Origin: Bacillota bacterium
GTDB taxonomy: Bacteria > Bacillota > Clostridia > Christensenellales > SZUA-584
Length of the DNA stretch: 64,000 bases
Assembly: GCA_023461435.1 (NCBI GenBank)
Contig: JAEYLC010000037.1
Location: forward strand, 33,687-97,686
Reading direction: 5' to 3'
Part shown: positions 61,113 through 64,000 of the stretch, piece after piece
Numbering within the stretch: position 1 is the first letter of the stretch
How the letters are laid out: every line of letters starts with the position of its first letter
Notes under the pieces: generated by a model
Told to the model about the DNA's origin: nothing
Database searches by the model: none
What the model saw: only the letters and a program-made list of their open reading frames with translations
Program-made: the position numbers and the translations under genes

Positions 61113-61598
61113 ATGAAAGACGCTGAAAGATTTTTAAAGGACTACTGGTATGCCACCCGGAGTATCGGGCGTCTGATGCTGGATTTGTCAGCAGCGCGGC
61201 AGGCTTATGAGCAAAGTTTAAGCAGCCTGCCGGTTACGGACGGATATGTCAAAGCCCAAGGGAGGCAACGGACAGTCAGCAGCCCGGTGGAACGCGCGGC
61301 GGTTATCGTGGTGGATCAGTTTCATGCTGAGATGCTCAGCATAGAAAAAAGATTAAGCGAAGAACGGCGTACGCTCTCAATTATTGAGCAGACGGTTGAA
61401 AAGGCGGGGCTGACGGCGCCCGAAGCGGGCTATGTGCGTCTGCGCTATTTTGAGGCGCGAAGCGTGGAGGCGGCGGCCCAGCGGCTTTACTGCTCGGTAG
61501 CCACATGCGGACGCCTGAGGGTGTCGGCACTTGGAAAGATAGAGCGTGTGTTGACCGACGGCAAACCGCTGCCGTCTTCCCTCGCAAGCAATCAGTAG
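61113..61598 (+). CDS. ArpU/DUF1492-like phage regulator
   Basis: 161 residues from the ATG at 61113 (AAGGGGG upstream). The N-terminal half is helical (RFLKDYWYATRSIGRLMLDL); the C-terminal half, LRYFEARSVEAAAQRLYCSVATCGRLRVSALGKIERVL (in parts), looks like a sigma-70 region 4 helix-turn-helix, as in ArpU/RinA-type late-gene regulators of phages. No late phage genes follow, so it may now control something else. Confidence 0.72.
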   Translation: MKDAERFLKDYWYATRSIGRLMLDLSAARQAYEQSLSSLPVTDGYVKAQGRQRTVSSPVERAAVIVVDQFHAEMLSIEKRLSEERRTLSIIEQTVEKAGLTAPEAGYVRLRYFEARSVEAAAQRLYCSVATCGRLRVSALGKIERVLTDGKPLPSSLASNQ

Positions 61599-61658
61599 TT
61601 GTGCATGAAAGGTGGCGGCCGGGGTACACTAGCTAAAAAACGGGTAAAGGAAAAAGCA

Positions 61659-61883
61659 ATGACAGTTTATTATAAGCTTATCGATTTGGATACCGTGGCT
61701 AAAGACGACGGAAAAACCACTTACATTTTTGACGGTGCGACGGGAAAATGGGAGGTGGACAGAAATCAGATTGTAGCCGACCGAATTCACGAAACGGACG
61801 GTGAAAGCGTTGGCAAATGCGAACAGATTTCACGGGCTGAAGCGCAGACGCTGATTGGATACGAAGAAGACGGAACGGAATAA
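61659..61883 (+). CDS. Hypothetical small protein
   Basis: 74 residues from the ATG at 61659 (AAAGG upstream). A short acidic protein: VYYKLIDLDTVAKDDGKTTYIFDGATGKWEVDRNQIVADRI. No family recognised. It is on the same strand after the ArpU-like gene, 60 bases away. Confidence 0.6.
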   Translation: MTVYYKLIDLDTVAKDDGKTTYIFDGATGKWEVDRNQIVADRIHETDGESVGKCEQISRAEAQTLIGYEEDGTE

Positions 61884-61969
61884 TACGTCGGAAACAACCT
61901 CTGGAGAAAAACAGACGGTTATGGTATAATCGAAATAATCACACTTAGAACCGTTTTTCGGAGGCTGAA

Positions 61970-62305
61970 ATGGACGATGCGTTTTTTGTGTCACTGGATG
62001 TACAAAGCACGATCAATGCGATTAACGACGCGGTGGTGGGAGGCAGCATTACCGGAGAGCTTATTGACCATTACGGCGTATCTTCGCCGCAGGGGGGCGG
62101 TTTTGTGGTGCTCGTTTACGAGAAGCACTATTACCGCGCGGGCAACCGGTTGACGCTCACTGTCGCCGTAGATGATTTGACAGGACGTACGCGTGTCCAT
62201 TCCGTCAGTGGGGGCGGAGGAGAAGGGCTGTTCCGGTTTGACTGGGGCGCCTCCAAAAGCTTTTCGGGTGTCGTGGCGAACACGTTGTCGCCATACCGCA
62301 TTTAA
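61970..62305 (+). CDS. DUF6054 family protein
   Basis: 111 residues. FVVLVYEKHYYRAGNRLTLTVAVDDL and VSGGGGEGLFRFDWGASKSF have the pattern I associate with DUF6054, short soluble proteins of Firmicutes with no known role. GGAGG before the ATG. It precedes ohr by 21 bases and may be co-transcribed. Confidence 0.72.
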   Translation: MDDAFFVSLDVQSTINAINDAVVGGSITGELIDHYGVSSPQGGGFVVLVYEKHYYRAGNRLTLTVAVDDLTGRTRVHSVSGGGGEGLFRFDWGASKSFSGVVANTLSPYRI

Positions 62306-62326
62306 ACATCTATTAAGGAGGTTACC

Positions 62327-62749
62327 ATGAAGATTTCATACAGCACAACGGCTCTGTCCACGGGCGGGCGCGACGGCAAGGTGCAGGTGCAAGACAGTCC
62401 CCTGAGCTTTGAAATGGCAACTCCCCCCGAAATGGGAGGCACCAAGCCGCAGGGGGTGAACCCCGAGCAGCTGTTTGCGGCAGGATATTCGGCCTGCTTT
62501 GGCAGCGCGGTGCAGCATGTGCTGCGCTTAAGAAAGCTCACGCTTGATCCGCCTGATGTTCAGGTGACGGTGGGTATAGGAAGAAACGATGCGGGCGGAT
62601 TTCAGCTTGCCGCTGATATTGTTGTGACGCTGACCGGCACAGACTTGCAGACCGCCGCGGATATCGTGAAAGAAGCGCATACGGTGTGCCCGTATTCCAA
62701 CGCGACGCGCGGCAATATTGAGGTCAATGTAACGGCAGAAGTGAAATAA
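62327..62749 (+). CDS. ohr: Organic hydroperoxide resistance protein
   Basis: 140 residues. OsmC/Ohr fold with the redox pair Cys57 (GYSACFGSA) and Cys122 (HTVCPYSNATRGN) and STGGRDGKV at the start. Ohr reduces organic hydroperoxides using lipoyl-dependent electrons. AAGGAGG precedes the ATG. A long hairpin terminator follows. Confidence 0.95.
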   Translation: MKISYSTTALSTGGRDGKVQVQDSPLSFEMATPPEMGGTKPQGVNPEQLFAAGYSACFGSAVQHVLRLRKLTLDPPDVQVTVGIGRNDAGGFQLAADIVVTLTGTDLQTAADIVKEAHTVCPYSNATRGNIEVNVTAEVK

Positions 62750-62764
62750 AGCCTAACCACAGGC

Positions 62765-62803
62765 GCTGGCAGCGGTTTAACGACCGGCTGCCAGCTTTTT
62801 TTG
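62765..62803 (+). terminator. Intrinsic terminator after ohr
   Basis: GCTGGCAG/CTGCCAGC stem and T7. It overlaps the last codons of the convergent GerAB gene. Confidence 0.8.
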
Positions 62804-63871
62804 TCTTTTGATTTTGATTTCCGCCAGCAGCCAGACGAGGACGGGAATGAACACCTGAAAAGGCATGGCGTAATAGGGGTAGACATTGATGAACCCGAAC
62901 ATCTGCATGGCGCTATTGTAAAGCGCGCTGCTCAACGCAAGCGCGAGCGCCGAGACGGGAATCAGTATCCGTCTGTAGCTTGAGACGCCGATAAGGTGCG
63001 CGATGCCCCTGGCGGCGACCAACAGGCAAAGGGTGATCTTTGTCACCCCGGAGACGATAAAATTCATCGAAATGGTTCCTTCAATACGTGTAAGGACATC
63101 CCCGATGTCGATGATGCGCGCGGCAATATAGGAGGGAAAATATTCGATTTTCGTCAGTTCGCCGAGCAGCTCGATATTGCGCAGCATGACGAGAAGCAAA
63201 ATCAAAGCTCCGAATGCGGCGGCATAAACATACAGCTTATACGGGCTGGTCTGTTTCTTCACAGCATCCGCGATGCCCAGAAAGACCACCGTCTCCGCGA
63301 AGGGAAAGGAAAAAAGCTTCAGCGATCCATCGGCGATTTCGGAGAAATCATGCCCCATGACGGGCAGTATGTTCGAAAAATCCATATGGTGCAGAGCCGT
63401 GATGATCGTGATGATGACGACTCCCACAATAACCGGCATAGACGCAAAAGACCATTTTCCGAGTGTCTCCACGCCGCTCATTGCAAGGTATACAGTGACG
63501 GCCAGCATCACGATGATCAGCGGCAGCTGCGGCGTTTCCGGCATCGCGACGATTTCGATGAACTGAGAAAAGTTGCACAGCACGACGGAGCAAAGATGCA
63601 GCGCGTACCAGCTTAAAAGTATGATAAAAATTCGGCCGACGATTTTACCGAAAACGATCTCCAATATTTCAAATATATTCTTTTCCGGATAGAGGCGCAT
63701 AATTCGTCCGTAGATCAACAAGAGGGGAATAGCATACGCAAAAGCAAGCAGCAGGCAAAGCCACGAGTCCTGCCCCGCTTCGGAGCTGCCGCCCATGACC
63801 ACGCTGCTGCCCCAAATGAAAATGGCTATAATACAAAATCCCTGGCGCATGGATATCATTTCTTTTTGCAT
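62777..63871 (-). CDS. GerAB/ArcD/ProY-type spore germination permease
   Basis: 364 residues, ten or so membrane helices; MISMRQGFCIIAIFIWGSSVVM at the start and FNSI-like NILPVMGHDF in the loop are in the pattern of the GerAB germinant receptor subunit. I place the start at 63871 (AGAAAGGA 12 bases upstream); 63883 is possible but sits against that site. No GerAA or GerAC gene lies next to it in this window. Confidence 0.82.
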   Translation of the reverse strand: MQKEMISMRQGFCIIAIFIWGSSVVMGGSSEAGQDSWLCLLLAFAYAIPLLLIYGRIMRLYPEKNIFEILEIVFGKIVGRIFIILLSWYALHLCSVVLCNFSQFIEIVAMPETPQLPLIIVMLAVTVYLAMSGVETLGKWSFASMPVIVGVVIITIITALHHMDFSNILPVMGHDFSEIADGSLKLFSFPFAETVVFLGIADAVKKQTSPYKLYVYAAAFGALILLLVMLRNIELLGELTKIEYFPSYIAARIIDIGDVLTRIEGTISMNFIVSGVTKITLCLLVAARGIAHLIGVSSYRRILIPVSALALALSSALYNSAMQMFGFINVYPYYAMPFQVFIPVLVWLLAEIKIKRQKKLAAGR

Positions 63872-64000
63872 GGCTATGACCATTCCTTTCTGCGAAAGGC
63901 ACAAAACGGGATGAAACTGTGGTCCCCTTCGCACTGAGTTTTGTTGTACTATGTCAGCGAGGATATCGGCACACTACAGAGCACGAGGAGGTGAGTGGGC

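Noticed and set aside
63985..64000. GAGGAGGTG at the right edge
   Set aside because: Looks like the ribosome site of a plus-strand gene starting at or past the edge; too little sequence to call it.

Overview
The window reads as a chromosomal piece of a spore-forming, Gram-positive anaerobe of the class Clostridia (Bacillota) with moderately high GC. Supporting this are two pairs of CotF-type spore coat genes, a GerAB-type germinant permease, a Spo0E-like small gene, PrsA, rubrerythrin, a PyrR attenuator, BmpA/Nup nucleoside uptake, strong AGGAGG ribosome binding sites and U-rich intrinsic terminators. No rRNA, tRNA, CRISPR array or transposase was found. The species cannot be told from the sequence alone.

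Layout, left to right. 1-5 kb: the end of a NagZ-like glycosidase, a DUF2974 hydrolase, PrsA foldase and a two-subunit TPP-dependent E1 dehydrogenase. 5.2-6.9 kb: an AT-rich cassette of three unknown, mostly membrane genes. 7-8.9 kb: a PadR-DUF1700-DUF4097 envelope operon. 9-10.5 kb: an AT-rich island with a DUF2321 zinc-ribbon gene divergent from an ADP-ribosyltransferase-like DUF3990 gene and a small partner. 10.5-15.4 kb: HDOD and GyrI-like genes, then a TetR-controlled flavin operon (apbE, FMN-binding protein, flavodoxin) with two identical operators. 15.4-20.4 kb: coat genes, then recX-birA-P1 peptidase-acpS-nnr, all overlapping. 20.4-26.7 kb: Spo0E-like gene, small XRE regulator, rubrerythrin, a second TetR/flavodoxin cluster, Tam, and a PyrR-controlled uracil permease.

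26.7-39.3 kb: an AT-rich membrane protein of unknown function, an MFS exporter, the second coat pair, a duplicated-domain membrane protein, the DUF6323-DUF6179 pair, an ECF sigma/anti-sigma operon with a secreted target protein, a lipoprotein and a four-repeat peptidoglycan-binding NlpC/P60 hydrolase. 39.5-50 kb: DUF362 ferredoxin-like protein, PAS histidine kinase with an HD-GYP response regulator, ProX, three tandem copies of a ~212-bp hairpin-rich repeat, L,D-transpeptidase, RsgA and a ThrRS-like/uridine kinase fusion. 50-56.5 kb: a lipoprotein, a zinc-ribbon repeat protein and a nucleoside ABC transporter (bmpA-nupQ-nupP-nupO order on the map, transcribed right to left).

56.9-64 kb: phage-derived pieces (LL-H-type holin, coiled-coil protein, a cI/cro-like divergent regulator pair with four matching operators, ArpU-like regulator) without capsid, terminase or integrase; a promoter-RNA-terminator unit ahead of a methyltransferase; DUF975, DUF6054, Ohr and GerAB.

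The most useful observations are regulatory: a 33-bp ECF promoter shared by the sigma operon and a secreted protein 2 kb away; twin TetR operators; a four-operator phage-like switch; and two structured leaders (methyltransferase, nucleoside transporter) that match no riboswitch class I could recognise. The ART-like island at 9-10.5 kb is the best candidate for a toxin or defence system.
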